Translations under genes and position numbers: made by a program
NCBI RefSeq assembly: GCF_000750955.1
Contig: NZ_CCEJ010000009.1
Coordinates: 1 to 64,000, forward strand
Length of the DNA stretch: 64,000 nucleotides
Direction: 5' to 3'
Source: Criblamydia sequanensis CRIB-18
GTDB taxonomy: Bacteria > Chlamydiota > Chlamydiia > Chlamydiales > Criblamydiaceae
Shown here: piece by piece, positions 50,234 through 60,391 of the stretch
Numbering within the stretch: position 1 is the stretch's first letter
Layout of the letters: each line of letters opens with the position of its first letter
Notes under the pieces: model-generated
What the model saw: only the letters and a program-made list of their open reading frames with translations
The model's database searches: none
What the model was told of the DNA's origin: nothing

Positions 50234-52000
50234 ATGAAGTCAGAAGTTTTATTGGATTACATGAAAAAAGCGCAGGCACTAGCGATGAATTCCAACCCGG
50301 AATTTCTACTTGAACTAGTCGACCGCGAAATGGAAAAATTTGGAGAGGAGCCGTCTCTAAAAGCTTTTTTTCAAGGTGAACATGACTTTTATTCAAAAAA
50401 ATATAGACAAGCTCTTGAAAAATATCTGGAAGCAAAAGACATTCCTCATTATCAATTCTTTTGTTTTCGCGCTTCAGCCTATCTCTCAAAAGAAATTCAA
50501 GAACAGCATAAGGCTTTGACCTATGCCAATAAAGCCAATACTTTGCTTCCGGAAGACTACTTCACCCTTAAAATTTTAAATGCTCTTTATAGCAAAGAAG
50601 ATAGCTCTAAGGAAGCTTTGCAAGTTCGTGAAAAACTTGCTAAATTAGAAAAAGGCATCATGCCTAATCCTGAAATTTGCAAGTATGGATCCTCCGTTCT
50701 CACCGAAGAAGACTTTAATGAACTTTTATCCATCTCGCAGGGTTGTCTGCATGAAGAACTCTTTCAAAATGACCATAATGAGGAAAAGGCCGCACCCCTT
50801 TGCGAAAAAAACAATCTGGCTTTTATTAAAGAAACCTCCTTCCAAGGACTTAATAAGCCTGCCACAGACTTTCCTGTTCCCTATACCATTGAAAAACCTT
50901 TTTTCCAAAACTTGGATATTGAAATGAAGCTTGATGCTTTTGCTAATCGATATCGCGAACTTTTGGAAGACTATGTCAAAAAAGCAGAAAATAGAAGCGA
51001 AATTGCTGACCGAAAATTATTTACATTCAATGTCTGGACGAATGATTCAAAAGATTTACCGCTGCCAAGCCAGCTTGCCAATATTGATGAATTCAAATGC
51101 GGATTTTTCTTTCGCTTTAACGGTAAAGGTATAGCTATAAATCCGGGGCACTCCTTCTTGGAATTACTTGAAAAGCGCAACCTTACTATCCTTGACATTG
51201 ATTCAGTCATTATTACTCATTCAAAACGAGATTTATACCCCGCAGTAACACGCCTCTATGAACTTAACACGCAATTAAATCGTGTTCTTGGAAGAGCCCA
51301 TCCTATTCACTTTTACTTTAACCGTTCAGCCTTCCAGGAAATGATCCAAATTTTAAAGCCTCAATATCGACAGGAAAAAAGCACGCTTCATTGCCTTGAG
51401 CTTTATTTAGACACACCGGACGTTGAAACTATTTCTTTGCATGAGGGCATAAAACTGCATTACTTTCAAATCGCAAACTCACCCTCTTCTTATAATTCCT
51501 ATGAAGGCATTAATCTTGGCATCAAATTTGAACTGTCTTTAGGGGATGAAACTCGAGTGCTCTCTTATGTTTCAAGCTCGCCATGGACACCGCACCTAGC
51601 TGACTACCTTAAAGGAACGGATCTATTACTGCTTGGTTTCGGCACAACTTCTCATGAAGATTTAACCAAAGAAAGGTATAGAGAGGATTGTTTAGGCTAT
51701 TTTGGCTGTCTTTCCCTATTTGAAGAAGTCCTTCCTTCCCTTTGCATTATTACTGAATTCGATCAAAAAGTGGCAGGTGCAAGACTTGAAATTTGCAAGG
51801 CACTTCGTAACGAGCTTTTCGATCAAACTTTTGATTCAACCCTCTTGCTTGCCGATCCCAATCTAGAAATTGATCTTGATGCTCTAACGCTTCGCTGCAC
51901 GATTACCTCAACTTTTATGAACCCTTCCTTTGTAAAAATTGTACAAGGATCGGATCCTTTTAAACCGCTGCAATTTTTATCACAGGCAAGCTACATATAG
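50234..52000 (+). CDS. TPR protein with degenerate metallo-beta-lactamase fold
   Basis: 588 residues. The first ~150 form TPR-like repeats (AFFQGEHDFYSKKYRQALEKYLEAK; FFCFRASAYLSKEIQEQHKALTYANKANTL). From about 230 onward the pattern of a metallo-beta-lactamase fold appears: GFFFRFNGKGIAINPG, then DIDSVIITHSKRDLYPAVTRLYEL where active enzymes have HxHxDH, then LGIKFELSLGDETRVLSYVSS, LLLLGFG and CLGYFGCLSLFEE where a His-Leu-Gly is usual. Only the first His and the Asp of the metal motif remain, so it is probably not a metal hydrolase, or an altered one. Possibly a sensor or scaffold. No signal peptide. Confidence 0.65.
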   Translation: MKSEVLLDYMKKAQALAMNSNPEFLLELVDREMEKFGEEPSLKAFFQGEHDFYSKKYRQALEKYLEAKDIPHYQFFCFRASAYLSKEIQEQHKALTYANKANTLLPEDYFTLKILNALYSKEDSSKEALQVREKLAKLEKGIMPNPEICKYGSSVLTEEDFNELLSISQGCLHEELFQNDHNEEKAAPLCEKNNLAFIKETSFQGLNKPATDFPVPYTIEKPFFQNLDIEMKLDAFANRYRELLEDYVKKAENRSEIADRKLFTFNVWTNDSKDLPLPSQLANIDEFKCGFFFRFNGKGIAINPGHSFLELLEKRNLTILDIDSVIITHSKRDLYPAVTRLYELNTQLNRVLGRAHPIHFYFNRSAFQEMIQILKPQYRQEKSTLHCLELYLDTPDVETISLHEGIKLHYFQIANSPSSYNSYEGINLGIKFELSLGDETRVLSYVSSSPWTPHLADYLKGTDLLLLGFGTTSHEDLTKERYREDCLGYFGCLSLFEEVLPSLCIITEFDQKVAGARLEICKALRNELFDQTFDSTLLLADPNLEIDLDALTLRCTITSTFMNPSFVKIVQGSDPFKPLQFLSQASYI

Positions 52001-52592
52001 ATAAGACCTTTTCCAAAGCTAAAACTTTTTTCATAAGAAGCTTAAATAAATAATACCTCTTGTTCATAAGTTTCTTTTTTCAAAAAAAACTTCACACTTG
52101 TTTAAAATTTTAATATGAACAATTTCCACAGTTCATCAAATGAAGAATTTTGAAAAAAAAACGTCATTCTAAGCGCTTTAATTTGGGGGTGTTAGGAAGC
52201 TAAAAAGCGTGCTTTTAAAAGTAAAAGTCTATAAATAAATCTCTTAAAGATAAGAAAGTTAAAAGAAAGAGTTAAACAAAGAAAGAGAATCTTTTTTGCT
52301 TCTTACTTTCAGGCAGTTATCGACAATCACTGAACAAATTATAGACAATTACCTTGCAGCCATTTCAAAGCTCATGATAGATTTTCCGTCATAAAAGATC
52401 TAAAACATGTTGTGGAAAGATTGTTTATAAGTCAATACCCAACACTAAATTGCTTTTATATCACTAACTTTAAGTAACTTAAACGTAAATTATCGAGCCT
52501 TACTTAAAATTAATGACCCAAGCCTTGAAGAACTTTTTTTATAAGACTATTTAGACCTTCACATGACACATAACTAGACAAGGACATATCAC
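52001..52592. promoter_or_regulatory. Long AT-rich region before dnaA with DnaA-box-like sites
   Basis: 592 bases without a gene. Four 9-mers differ by one base from TTWTNCACA: ATTTCCACA (52122-52130), TTATCGACA (52317-52325), TTATAGACA (52339-52347) and the complement of TGTGGAAAG (52411-52419). The first is flanked by TGAAC/GTTCA. Position and composition fit either autoregulation of dnaA or a replication origin; none of the boxes is perfect, and I recall that the Chlamydia origin is not beside dnaA, so the origin reading is tentative. Confidence 0.4.
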
Positions 52593-53942
52593 ATGTTAGC
52601 CACCGACACACGCCAAGCTTGGATCGAATTCTTGGAATTTGTCAAAAAACGTCTTTCACCTACCGCTTTTGGAAATTGGCTTGCTCCCATTCAAGTCATT
52701 GAAACAAGCGATGAGTGGCTGCATTTAGAAGTTCCAAACGTGTTTGTTAAGGAATACTTGCTCTCTAATTTTAAGAAGGACCTCTGCTCTTTTGTTCCTG
52801 TCGGTAGCGACGGGGAACCGCTCATTCGATTCTCAATTGCCCCCCTCTCTAAATCTCAAGAAAAAAATGTTAAAGTTGAACTGCAGGAAAGCTTATTTAC
52901 AAGCCAACCGAGCCCTTTTGAAGTTGAGCTTAACCCCAATTATCGTTTTGATAATTTTATTGAAGGCCCAACCAATCAATTTGTAAAATCAGCAGCCATG
53001 GGGATTGCAAAGCAGCCGGGGCATTCCTATAATCCGCTTTTTATTCATGGCGGCGTTGGCCTTGGCAAAACCCACATCCTCCACAGCATAGGGCATTTTG
53101 CAAGAGAGAAACATAAAAAACTAAAAGTTCAATGCATCACGACAGAACAATTTATTAATGACCTTGTCGATTCTTTAAGAAACAAATCAGTAGACCGCAT
53201 GAAGCGCTTTTATCGCCAGGATGTGGATGTTTTGCTTGTGGACGATATTCAATTTTTGCAAAACCGCCTGAACTTTGAAGAAGAGTTTTGTAATACTTTT
53301 GAAGCTTTAATCAATCAGAAAAAGCAAATTGTCATCACAAGCGATAAGCCGCCTGCCCAGTTAAAATTATCAGAGAGAATGATTGCCCGGATGGAATGGG
53401 GCCTTGTCGCTCATATGGGCATTCCGGAACTTGAGACAAGAGTTGCGATTTTACAATATAAAGCTAAACTTAAAGGACTTGACCTTCCAAGCAAGCTTGC
53501 CTTTTACATAGCAGAGCACATCTTCAATAACGTGCGCCAATTAGAAGGGGCCGTCAATCGCTTAAGCGCAACAAGCAGGCTTCTGAACCTCAGTTTGACA
53601 GAAGAAATTGTGGAGCAAGCTTTAAAAGAAATGTTCCAGCATAACCCCCACAAAAGAATTTCTGTCGAACAAATTTTAAAATCTGTTGCCGCCGTCTTTG
53701 AAGTTAAAATAAGCGATTTAAAGGGAACGGTTCGAACAAAAGAAGTCGCCCTCCCTCGACAAGTCGCCATGTATTTGGCTTGTAAACTTATCAATGATTC
53801 CTTGCAAATGCTGGGCGTCTCTTTCGGAAAAACTCACTCGACTCTCTTACACGCAAGAAAAACGATTGAAAAAAAACTTGCCGAAGATGAACTGCTAAGA
53901 AGACAAGTTGGTATCATTGAAAAAAATATACATATGGATTAG
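52593..53942 (+). CDS. dnaA: Chromosomal replication initiator DnaA
   Basis: AAA+ initiator that binds DnaA boxes and opens the origin. Domain I is the N-terminal ~85 residues ([21 protein letters not shown]). A short linker precedes domain III, which starts [17 protein letters not shown] with Walker [16 protein letters not shown] near residue 154, Walker [16 protein letters not shown] and sensor 1 [10 protein letters not shown]. Domain IV carries the DNA-binding signature [20 protein letters not shown], with a Cys-Lys helix before it. 449 residues, standard. Chlamydiae typically carry two dnaA genes; this position matches the copy near the murE-ftsI cluster (CT275). Confidence 0.97.
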   Translation: MLATDTRQAWIEFLEFVKKRLSPTAFGNWLAPIQVIETSDEWLHLEVPNVFVKEYLLSNFKKDLCSFVPVGSDGEPLIRFSIAPLSKSQEKNVKVELQESLFTSQPSPFEVELNPNYRFDNFIEGPTNQFVKSAAMGIAKQPGHSYNPLFIHGGVGLGKTHILHSIGHFAREKHKKLKVQCITTEQFINDLVDSLRNKSVDRMKRFYRQDVDVLLVDDIQFLQNRLNFEEEFCNTFEALINQKKQIVITSDKPPAQLKLSERMIARMEWGLVAHMGIPELETRVAILQYKAKLKGLDLPSKLAFYIAEHIFNNVRQLEGAVNRLSATSRLLNLSLTEEIVEQALKEMFQHNPHKRISVEQILKSVAAVFEVKISDLKGTVRTKEVALPRQVAMYLACKLINDSLQMLGVSFGKTHSTLLHARKTIEKKLAEDELLRRQVGIIEKNIHMD

Positions 53943-54046
53943 CCTTAATCTAACTATTAAACAAAATTATTTATCCAATTATTAATTGTAATAAAAACAA
54001 TCATTAATTAATCTTATTGATTTAAAAAAAATTGTAAGGTTAATTA

Positions 54047-55414
54047 ATGGCTTCCTTTGCACAGTTTAAGTCCCGTGAGTATTTGTCTAGAGTTACCTAT
54101 CATGGAGAGATTCCCTCTATAAAAGAGACTCCGATTGCTATTCTTGGACCTGAAACCCTTCTCCACGTTCTCTCTTTTCTTGATGGCAAGTCTTTGACAA
54201 ACGCTGCAAAAACTTGCAGGAAATGGCAAGAATTATCAACAGACCCCTCGTTATCTCGCATTTGGGATAATTATGTATTAGAACAATTCAAGAGCCCTTT
54301 TTCAACCGGTGGAACAGGAGACCTTTTTGGCCTAGAGCCGAATTGGGGCTTTAATCTTGCCTCTTTAAGGAATTCCTTCGATCTTGAGTCGATTTTGAAT
54401 GAAAAACCATATACGGATTTAGAAAAACAAATTCGCTCTAGCAACTTTACTTGCATCTCTCAGTTTATCAAACTGCCTTATGAGAATGGATCCTCTTTTC
54501 AAGCTTCTTTTTCAACTGATAAACTCTATTTTGCAACGAAAGGTTGTCTTTATATTTTCTCGGATCAACTAAGGGAAAAAGTTTGCTGCGCGAAGCTTGC
54601 AGAACCTCTATCTTCTCTTCTTGTCTGCAACGATAAAGTATATATGACATTCTCAAACGGCTATATAAGGATTTATCAAGAAAAAGACCTAAAAAAAATT
54701 CAATCTTTTAAGGTATCCCAAGAGCAAAGCTGTTTTCAAAGACCGGTTCAAGACATATTCCTTGCTGTAAACCACGGGGAGTTATTAACTACAACCAAAT
54801 ATGACACAAACCTTAAGATTTCCAATGAAGCTTCAGGCAGACCCATCACGGGTATTCGAATCAGTGCCTTTAAAGAAGAAGTGCGCAGCATTTTATCAAA
54901 AAATAATTATATTTATGTCCGCACAAGACAAAATCTTCAAATTTGGGATAGAACTGCCTTAAAAATTAAAGACTTTATCGAGCTTCCTTGCGCCTCTCCT
55001 ATCAATTTTCTTCATGTCGAAAATGGAAAAATTTATGTTCTACACCAGGAAACAGCTTTAAGCAGCTTAAACCTTGCTGCTTTCAAAAACTCCTTACGCC
55101 CTCGAGAAGAATTTGTTGTTCTTGAAAAAAACTCTGAAGATATCCAAAAAAACCCCGTCTTCAAAATCCATAACCGCTCTCTTTACATGGCAGTAGGCAA
55201 CAATTTAAAAATCTTTGATCTAAAAACCGGGGCAATTGTCCGAGTGATAAAAGATGTGTCAACGGGTTCTAAAATCACTGTGATAGAAATCGCCGGGAAT
55301 TCTATTTTTTTAGGAGATATGAATGGAAAACTCCAAAAATTGGAATTTGTTGAAAACACATTAGAAGAACAAGCCCCAAGAGAAACAAGAAAAAGAAAAG
55401 ATGCGCCTGTTTAG
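54047..55414 (+). CDS. F-box protein with propeller-like repeats
   Basis: After a ~30-residue leader, the sequence shows an F-box: IAILGPETLLHVLSFLDGKSLTNAAKTCRKWQELSTD, with the LSFLD and C-RKWQ-L core and a following IWDNYV. The rest consists of WD-like or propeller-like beta repeats, e.g. KVYMTFSNGYIRIYQEKDLK, NYIYVRTRQNLQIWDRTALK, KIYVLHQETALSSLN and SLYMAVGNNLKIFDLKTG, four of which share the same strand pattern. F-box plus propeller is the architecture of substrate-selecting FBXW proteins. The C-terminus RKRKD looks like a nuclear-localisation-type basic patch. Probably a host-directed effector; the exported state is inferred. Confidence 0.83.
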   Translation: MASFAQFKSREYLSRVTYHGEIPSIKETPIAILGPETLLHVLSFLDGKSLTNAAKTCRKWQELSTDPSLSRIWDNYVLEQFKSPFSTGGTGDLFGLEPNWGFNLASLRNSFDLESILNEKPYTDLEKQIRSSNFTCISQFIKLPYENGSSFQASFSTDKLYFATKGCLYIFSDQLREKVCCAKLAEPLSSLLVCNDKVYMTFSNGYIRIYQEKDLKKIQSFKVSQEQSCFQRPVQDIFLAVNHGELLTTTKYDTNLKISNEASGRPITGIRISAFKEEVRSILSKNNYIYVRTRQNLQIWDRTALKIKDFIELPCASPINFLHVENGKIYVLHQETALSSLNLAAFKNSLRPREEFVVLEKNSEDIQKNPVFKIHNRSLYMAVGNNLKIFDLKTGAIVRVIKDVSTGSKITVIEIAGNSIFLGDMNGKLQKLEFVENTLEEQAPRETRKRKDAPV

Positions 55415-55516
55415 ATTTTACTTTATCCCTAAAGAAGAAAGTAAGAGAAAAATTTAACACACCTTTGCTATACTTTGAAGCTTTAAGAAAATTTCATACT
55501 TAAGTCAAGGTAAAGC

Positions 55517-58477
55517 ATGCCAAAAAAAAATTGGAAAAAAAATGATCGTTTCTTGGACTTTCTTGTCACAAAATCAATGCCTATTGACGAGCTTCAGCTA
55601 GAGCTTATTGAACTGACCCATGAACCGACGGGCGCTGAAATCATTCATCTAAAGACAGAGGATCCGGAAAACCTCTTTTGCATCTCTTTTAAAACGATAC
55701 CGGATACTTCAAACGGGGTGGCTCATATTTTAGAACACACCGTCTTATGCGGCTCTAAAAAATACCCGATCAAAGACCCGTTTTTCTCGATGACAAGAAG
55801 AAGCTTAAACACCTTCATGAACGCCTTCACAGGGTCTGATTTCACTTGTTACCCGGCTGCCACGCAAGTAAAAAAAGATTTCTATAATCTATTCGATGTC
55901 TATCTTGACGCCGTTTTTTATCCGGAAATTAAAAACTTAAGTTTTCTGCAAGAAGGCATCCGATTAGAATTTAAAGAGCCGGAAAACCCCAATTCACCTC
56001 TCGAATATAAAGGGATCGTCTTTAATGAAATGAAAGGCGTTTTAGCATCGCCTGCAGCAAGGCTTCATGAATCTATGATGGCAGCTCTTTTTGATGAGCT
56101 GACTTATGGCATAAACTCGGGTGGAGATCCAGCAGTTATTCCATCTCTTTCCCATAAAGAGCTTGTGGCCTTTCATAAAAAATTCTACCACCCGAGCCGA
56201 TCTTTATTTTTCTTTTATGGCAACTTGCCGCTTGAGGAACATTTAAAATTTTTAAAAGAGCGGGTCTTAGATAAAACTAAAAGATTAGCGCCTCTACCCC
56301 CGCTTAAGAAACAAACTCGTTTTAAAAAACCAAAGTATTTGAAAACTTCCTTTCCTTTAGCAAAAGAAGAAAGTGATGAAAAACAAACCTACATTTCCAT
56401 GGGATGGGTCACAGAATCGATCGAAAACCAGGAAAAATTACTTGCCATCGCGCTTCTTCTTCTCATGATAATGGATAATGATGCCTCCCCTTTAAAAATG
56501 GCGCTTTTAAAATCGGGTTTAATTGCTCAAGCCTCTATTTACATGGATAGCGATATCTCAGAAGCCCCCATCGTGTTAACTCTTCAAGGCTGCGAAGCTA
56601 AAAACCTCACCAAAATCCGAAAGCTTGTTTTTGATACCCTGAAAAAAATCAGTAAAGAAGGCATCGATAAAGAGCTTATTGAAAATGCCTTCCATCAGCT
56701 TGAGTTTCATAGAAGCGAAATTACAGGCGATCAATACCCCTTTGGTTTATCTCTTTTCATGCGCTGCTCGCTTGTCAAACAGCATGGAGCAAACCCTGAA
56801 ACCTCCCTTCAAATCCATAGCATGATTGACGCCCTAAGAAAATCTTACGATGAAAACCCGAGATTTTTTGAAGATCTTTTAGAAAAATACTTAATTAAGA
56901 ACCCCCATCATGTGGAAATCTGCATGACTCCTGACAAGGAACTTGCCGATAAAGAGAAAACTGAAGAAGAAAAAAAATTAGAACTCATCAAAGCTAAGCT
57001 TCAACCTAAAGAGGTTAAGGCCATCTTGCAAAACAGCATCAAATTAAAGAAATTGCAAGATTCAGAAGAGAGCAAAAATGTCGATTGCCTGCCCAAATTA
57101 ACTTTAAAAGATGTCCCTAAAAAGATGCAGGACTTCTTGCTTCAGGAAGATAAGAGTTTTAAAGCGCCTCTTTACACCCATTCTTGCTTTACCAATCATA
57201 TTGTATATGCGGATGTGATTTATCCCCTTCCAAAATTGACTGAAGAGGAACTTTTTCCCTTGAAAGTTTTAGCCTATTTAATTCCTCAACTTGGGTTTAA
57301 GGGAAAATCTTATACGGAGACCCTAAAAGAAATTCAGGCCAATACAGGCGGCATTTCTGTAAACCTATCTTTAAATACTCAAGCAGATGACTTTAATGAT
57401 CTCTCCCCTGTCCTATCCTTTAGCGGGAAAAGCTTATACAGAAAAGCGGATGCTTTTTTCAAATTGCTTGGGGAAATGATCGCATCTTCAGATTTTGAGG
57501 ACACGGCTCGTATAAAAGAAGCCCTCACTAAGCATTGGACTTCTTTAAAATCTAGATTCAACTCCATGGCCATGCGTTATGCAACAAACCTTGCCATTAG
57601 TCCCTTTAGCACTTCTTCTAAAATACAAAACAGCTGGAATGGATTGGAATACTATAAACAGCTTAAAGACTTAATGGAAAACGAGGATGATAAAAAGCTT
57701 AACCAATTTATCATGAAACTAAAAGAGCTAAGAAAAAGCATTCTTTCTAATAAACCTGATATTCTTATTGGAGCTGATGCTGAATTCATAAAAAAATTGA
57801 AACAATTTCCATTTTTTAAAGAGATCGGGGGCAAGGTTTCTAAGCGTTCGGTCACTAAGTTAACATTAGCTAAGCCGCATAATAAAGCTTTCCCGATAGC
57901 CTCGCCTGTCGCCTTTATAGCAAAGGCTATAAAAACAATTCCCTATACTCATGAGGATGCGCCTTATCTTGCCATCGCCTCAAGTCTTTTTGATAATGTC
58001 CATCTTCATCAGAAAATCCGTGAAGAAGGGGGCGCTTATGGAGGGGGATCTTCTTGCTATCCGCTTTCCGGCCACTTTGTCTTTACATCCTATAGAGACC
58101 CGCATATCGCCAATACCTTAAAAGCCTTTGAGGAAGCGGTAGAACTAATCAGAAAAGGGAAATTTTCAGCAAGAGATCTTGAAGAAGCCAAGCTTGAAAA
58201 CATCCAAAGTTTAGACGCGCCGATCTCTCCGGGAAGCCGATCCGACGTCGCTTACGGATTCCTGAAAGAAGGCAGAACCTATGAACTTAGAAAAAGATTT
58301 AGAGACTCCATCTTGAAAGCCACTAAAAAAGATGTGATAAAAGCTATTGAAAATCATATCGTTAAGAATTTAAAGGAAGCCTCTATTGTAGTTTTTGCAG
58401 GGGATGAGCTCATTGAAATGGAAAATACCGCGCTAAAGACAGACGGTAAAAAACCTTTAGAAAAAATGACCTTTTAA
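55517..58477 (+). CDS. M16C metallopeptidase (presequence-protease-like)
   Basis: A 986-residue insulinase-fold peptidase made of four domains in two halves. The inverted zinc motif HILEH (H70, E73, H74) in VAHILEHTVLCGSKKYP is intact, with the distal Glu in YKGIVFNEMKGVLASP. The C-terminal half carries REEGGAYGGGSSCYPLSGHFVFTSYRDP, the Arg/Tyr substrate-binding region of PreP and falcilysin-type enzymes. It forms a clam-shell chamber degrading free peptides up to several tens of residues. No signal peptide, so probably cytoplasmic. A TATACT -10 is at 55469-55474, and it has its own terminator. Confidence 0.93.
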   Translation: MPKKNWKKNDRFLDFLVTKSMPIDELQLELIELTHEPTGAEIIHLKTEDPENLFCISFKTIPDTSNGVAHILEHTVLCGSKKYPIKDPFFSMTRRSLNTFMNAFTGSDFTCYPAATQVKKDFYNLFDVYLDAVFYPEIKNLSFLQEGIRLEFKEPENPNSPLEYKGIVFNEMKGVLASPAARLHESMMAALFDELTYGINSGGDPAVIPSLSHKELVAFHKKFYHPSRSLFFFYGNLPLEEHLKFLKERVLDKTKRLAPLPPLKKQTRFKKPKYLKTSFPLAKEESDEKQTYISMGWVTESIENQEKLLAIALLLLMIMDNDASPLKMALLKSGLIAQASIYMDSDISEAPIVLTLQGCEAKNLTKIRKLVFDTLKKISKEGIDKELIENAFHQLEFHRSEITGDQYPFGLSLFMRCSLVKQHGANPETSLQIHSMIDALRKSYDENPRFFEDLLEKYLIKNPHHVEICMTPDKELADKEKTEEEKKLELIKAKLQPKEVKAILQNSIKLKKLQDSEESKNVDCLPKLTLKDVPKKMQDFLLQEDKSFKAPLYTHSCFTNHIVYADVIYPLPKLTEEELFPLKVLAYLIPQLGFKGKSYTETLKEIQANTGGISVNLSLNTQADDFNDLSPVLSFSGKSLYRKADAFFKLLGEMIASSDFEDTARIKEALTKHWTSLKSRFNSMAMRYATNLAISPFSTSSKIQNSWNGLEYYKQLKDLMENEDDKKLNQFIMKLKELRKSILSNKPDILIGADAEFIKKLKQFPFFKEIGGKVSKRSVTKLTLAKPHNKAFPIASPVAFIAKAIKTIPYTHEDAPYLAIASSLFDNVHLHQKIREEGGAYGGGSSCYPLSGHFVFTSYRDPHIANTLKAFEEAVELIRKGKFSARDLEEAKLENIQSLDAPISPGSRSDVAYGFLKEGRTYELRKRFRDSILKATKKDVIKAIENHIVKNLKEASIVVFAGDELIEMENTALKTDGKKPLEKMTF

Positions 58478-58491
58478 TTTTCATTCTATCT

Positions 58492-58531
58492 GAAAGGATG
58501 GATCCATTTCTTGGATTCATTCTTTCTTTTT
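58492..58531 (+). terminator. Intrinsic terminator of the M16 peptidase gene
   Basis: A 15-base-pair stem with two G-T pairs, 58492-58506 with 58512-58526, loop of five bases, followed by TTTTT. It lies 14 bases after the stop and separates the peptidase gene from the acyl-CoA operon. Confidence 0.75.
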
Positions 58532-58624
58532 AATCCACTTGCTTTTGCTTTCTTTTCATCTACTTTAAAAAAAATCAACTTGCTATAAGCAAATTAATAT
58601 TTTTAAAGCAGGGTTAAAAAAGTT

Positions 58625-60388
58625 ATGGATCAAGACCAGATGAAGCTTGTTGAGGAACTTCTTTTCGCAGAAAAAAGAAAACCCGGTTTTGTAAAAAATC
58701 TTTATTTTGGCGATTTTCTAAATGAAGCTTTGTTCCCCTTCCCGGAACCTTTATTAGAAGAAATGGAAGCTGCCGAAGACTATCTCTCCCTTTTAAAAAA
58801 AACCCTCGATACTCATCTTAACCCTGACCAAGTGGATCGAAAAGCCGATATTCCAAGAGAACTTATCGAAGAGCTTGGAAAAATAGGGCTTCTTGGAGTT
58901 TCCGTCCCCAAAAAATATGGGGGGCTTGGAAGGTCGCAGTACACCTATTGTAAAGCTATCGAAGAAGTGGCAAGCCGATGCTCTTCAACTGCCATATTTA
59001 TAAATGCCCATCAAAGCATAGGTTTAAAAGCGATTTTATTGTTTGGCACCGAGGAACAAAAAAAGAAATGGCTTCCCGATCTTGCAAGCGGTAAAAAAAT
59101 CGCGGCTTTTTCATTAACTGAACCAAACGCCGGTTCGGATGCAAGCGGGGTTGAAACAAGGGCTGAATATAACCCTGCTAAAAAAACTTATACGATCAAT
59201 GGAAAAAAGCAATGGACAAGCAACGGTAGTATCGCAAGCGTATTGACTGTGATGGCCAAAACAAAAGTCCCCTCAAAAAATGGCGAGTTTGAAGATAAGG
59301 TGACAGCTTTTATTGTCACACCGGACATGCCGGGATTTCATATTAAAGACAAAGCGCTTGAGAAAGTAGGCGTCCGCGGGACCAAGACCACAAATCTTGA
59401 ATTTATAAATTTGGAAGTGCCCGAAGAAAATATCCTTGGCCCTTTGGGAGGGGGTCTTAAAGTCTGTTTAACCGCCCTTGATTACGGAAGAACTACCTTT
59501 GGGGCTATGTGTCTTGGAGCTGCAAAGTTTTGCATGCAAAAAGCGATCTCTCATGCTGTGAATCGCTATCAATTTAAAAGACCCCTCGCTTCTTTTCCCT
59601 TAGTTAAGAAAAAAATTGCCGAGATGGCAGCTTTAGTCTATGCGATGGAAGCCTCTCTTTATTTAACAGCAGGCTTCATTGATACAGGCATCCATGACGT
59701 TATGCTTGAATCGGCGATCTTAAAAGTTTTCGCAAGCGAATCCCTTTGGCAAATTATCTATGAGACCATGCAAATTTATGGCGGAAGATCTTTCTTTACA
59801 GACCAGCCTTTCGAGCGCATGATGCGCGATGCCAGGCTCAATATGATTGGCGAGGGATCAAATGAAGTTTTAAGGGCATTTATTGGAGCTGTCGGCCTAA
59901 GGGATGTTGGGATGGAGATGAAAGACTTAAAAGATAAAACTTTAAGCCATCCTTTGAGCGCTGCAAAAGATATTTTCAGCCTTGGCATAGAGCTTGTCGG
60001 AGTTTCCAAAGCGCCTGTTGTAGAAGTAAAAAATGAAGCCTTGCAAAGCGAATCAAATCGGCTGGCTCAAAATTTAAAATCATTTTCCGGGGCTGCTAAA
60101 AAGGCTTTAATTTATTATCGGGAAGATATTGTTGAAAAGCAGCTTGTCCTAGACCGCCTTGCAACTTGTGCAATCGCCCTATACACAGCTTCTGCCACCT
60201 TAAGCAAGTTAGATAAAGAGTCTTTAAGCCGAAAAGACAAAAGCCAAACGGTTGAAACTCCCGACTATTTAGCCGGAAAGTATTATTTGGAGATGGCTAA
60301 TCAAAAAATACAAGAAAGCCTTCATGGTTTAATTACCCCGCTTGATCCATTATTAGAAAAAGTCTCAGATGAGCTAACAGGGATTTAA
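58625..60388 (+). CDS. Acyl-CoA dehydrogenase (long, VLCAD-like)
   Basis: FAD enzyme introducing the alpha,beta double bond into an acyl-CoA. Core elements are LLGVSVPKKYGGLGRS, FSLTEPNAGSDASGVET (FAD and substrate binding) and KKQWTSNGSIASVLTVMAKT. VGVRGTKTTNLEF and the C-terminal QIYGGRSFFTDQPFERMMRDARL plus IGEGSNEVLRAFIGAVG, containing the likely catalytic Glu, complete it. At 587 residues it is longer than the usual ~390 because of an extra ~150-residue C-terminal domain, as in VLCAD/ACAD9-type enzymes. First gene of the catabolic operon; a 3-base gap leads to the carboxyltransferase gene. No promoter stands out upstream. Confidence 0.93.
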   Translation: MDQDQMKLVEELLFAEKRKPGFVKNLYFGDFLNEALFPFPEPLLEEMEAAEDYLSLLKKTLDTHLNPDQVDRKADIPRELIEELGKIGLLGVSVPKKYGGLGRSQYTYCKAIEEVASRCSSTAIFINAHQSIGLKAILLFGTEEQKKKWLPDLASGKKIAAFSLTEPNAGSDASGVETRAEYNPAKKTYTINGKKQWTSNGSIASVLTVMAKTKVPSKNGEFEDKVTAFIVTPDMPGFHIKDKALEKVGVRGTKTTNLEFINLEVPEENILGPLGGGLKVCLTALDYGRTTFGAMCLGAAKFCMQKAISHAVNRYQFKRPLASFPLVKKKIAEMAALVYAMEASLYLTAGFIDTGIHDVMLESAILKVFASESLWQIIYETMQIYGGRSFFTDQPFERMMRDARLNMIGEGSNEVLRAFIGAVGLRDVGMEMKDLKDKTLSHPLSAAKDIFSLGIELVGVSKAPVVEVKNEALQSESNRLAQNLKSFSGAAKKALIYYREDIVEKQLVLDRLATCAIALYTASATLSKLDKESLSRKDKSQTVETPDYLAGKYYLEMANQKIQESLHGLITPLDPLLEKVSDELTGI

Positions 60389-60391
60389 ACC

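Noticed and set aside
52116-52135. TGAAC/GTTCA repeat around a DnaA-box-like site
   Set aside because: Only five-base arms in AT-rich DNA; too weak to call separately.
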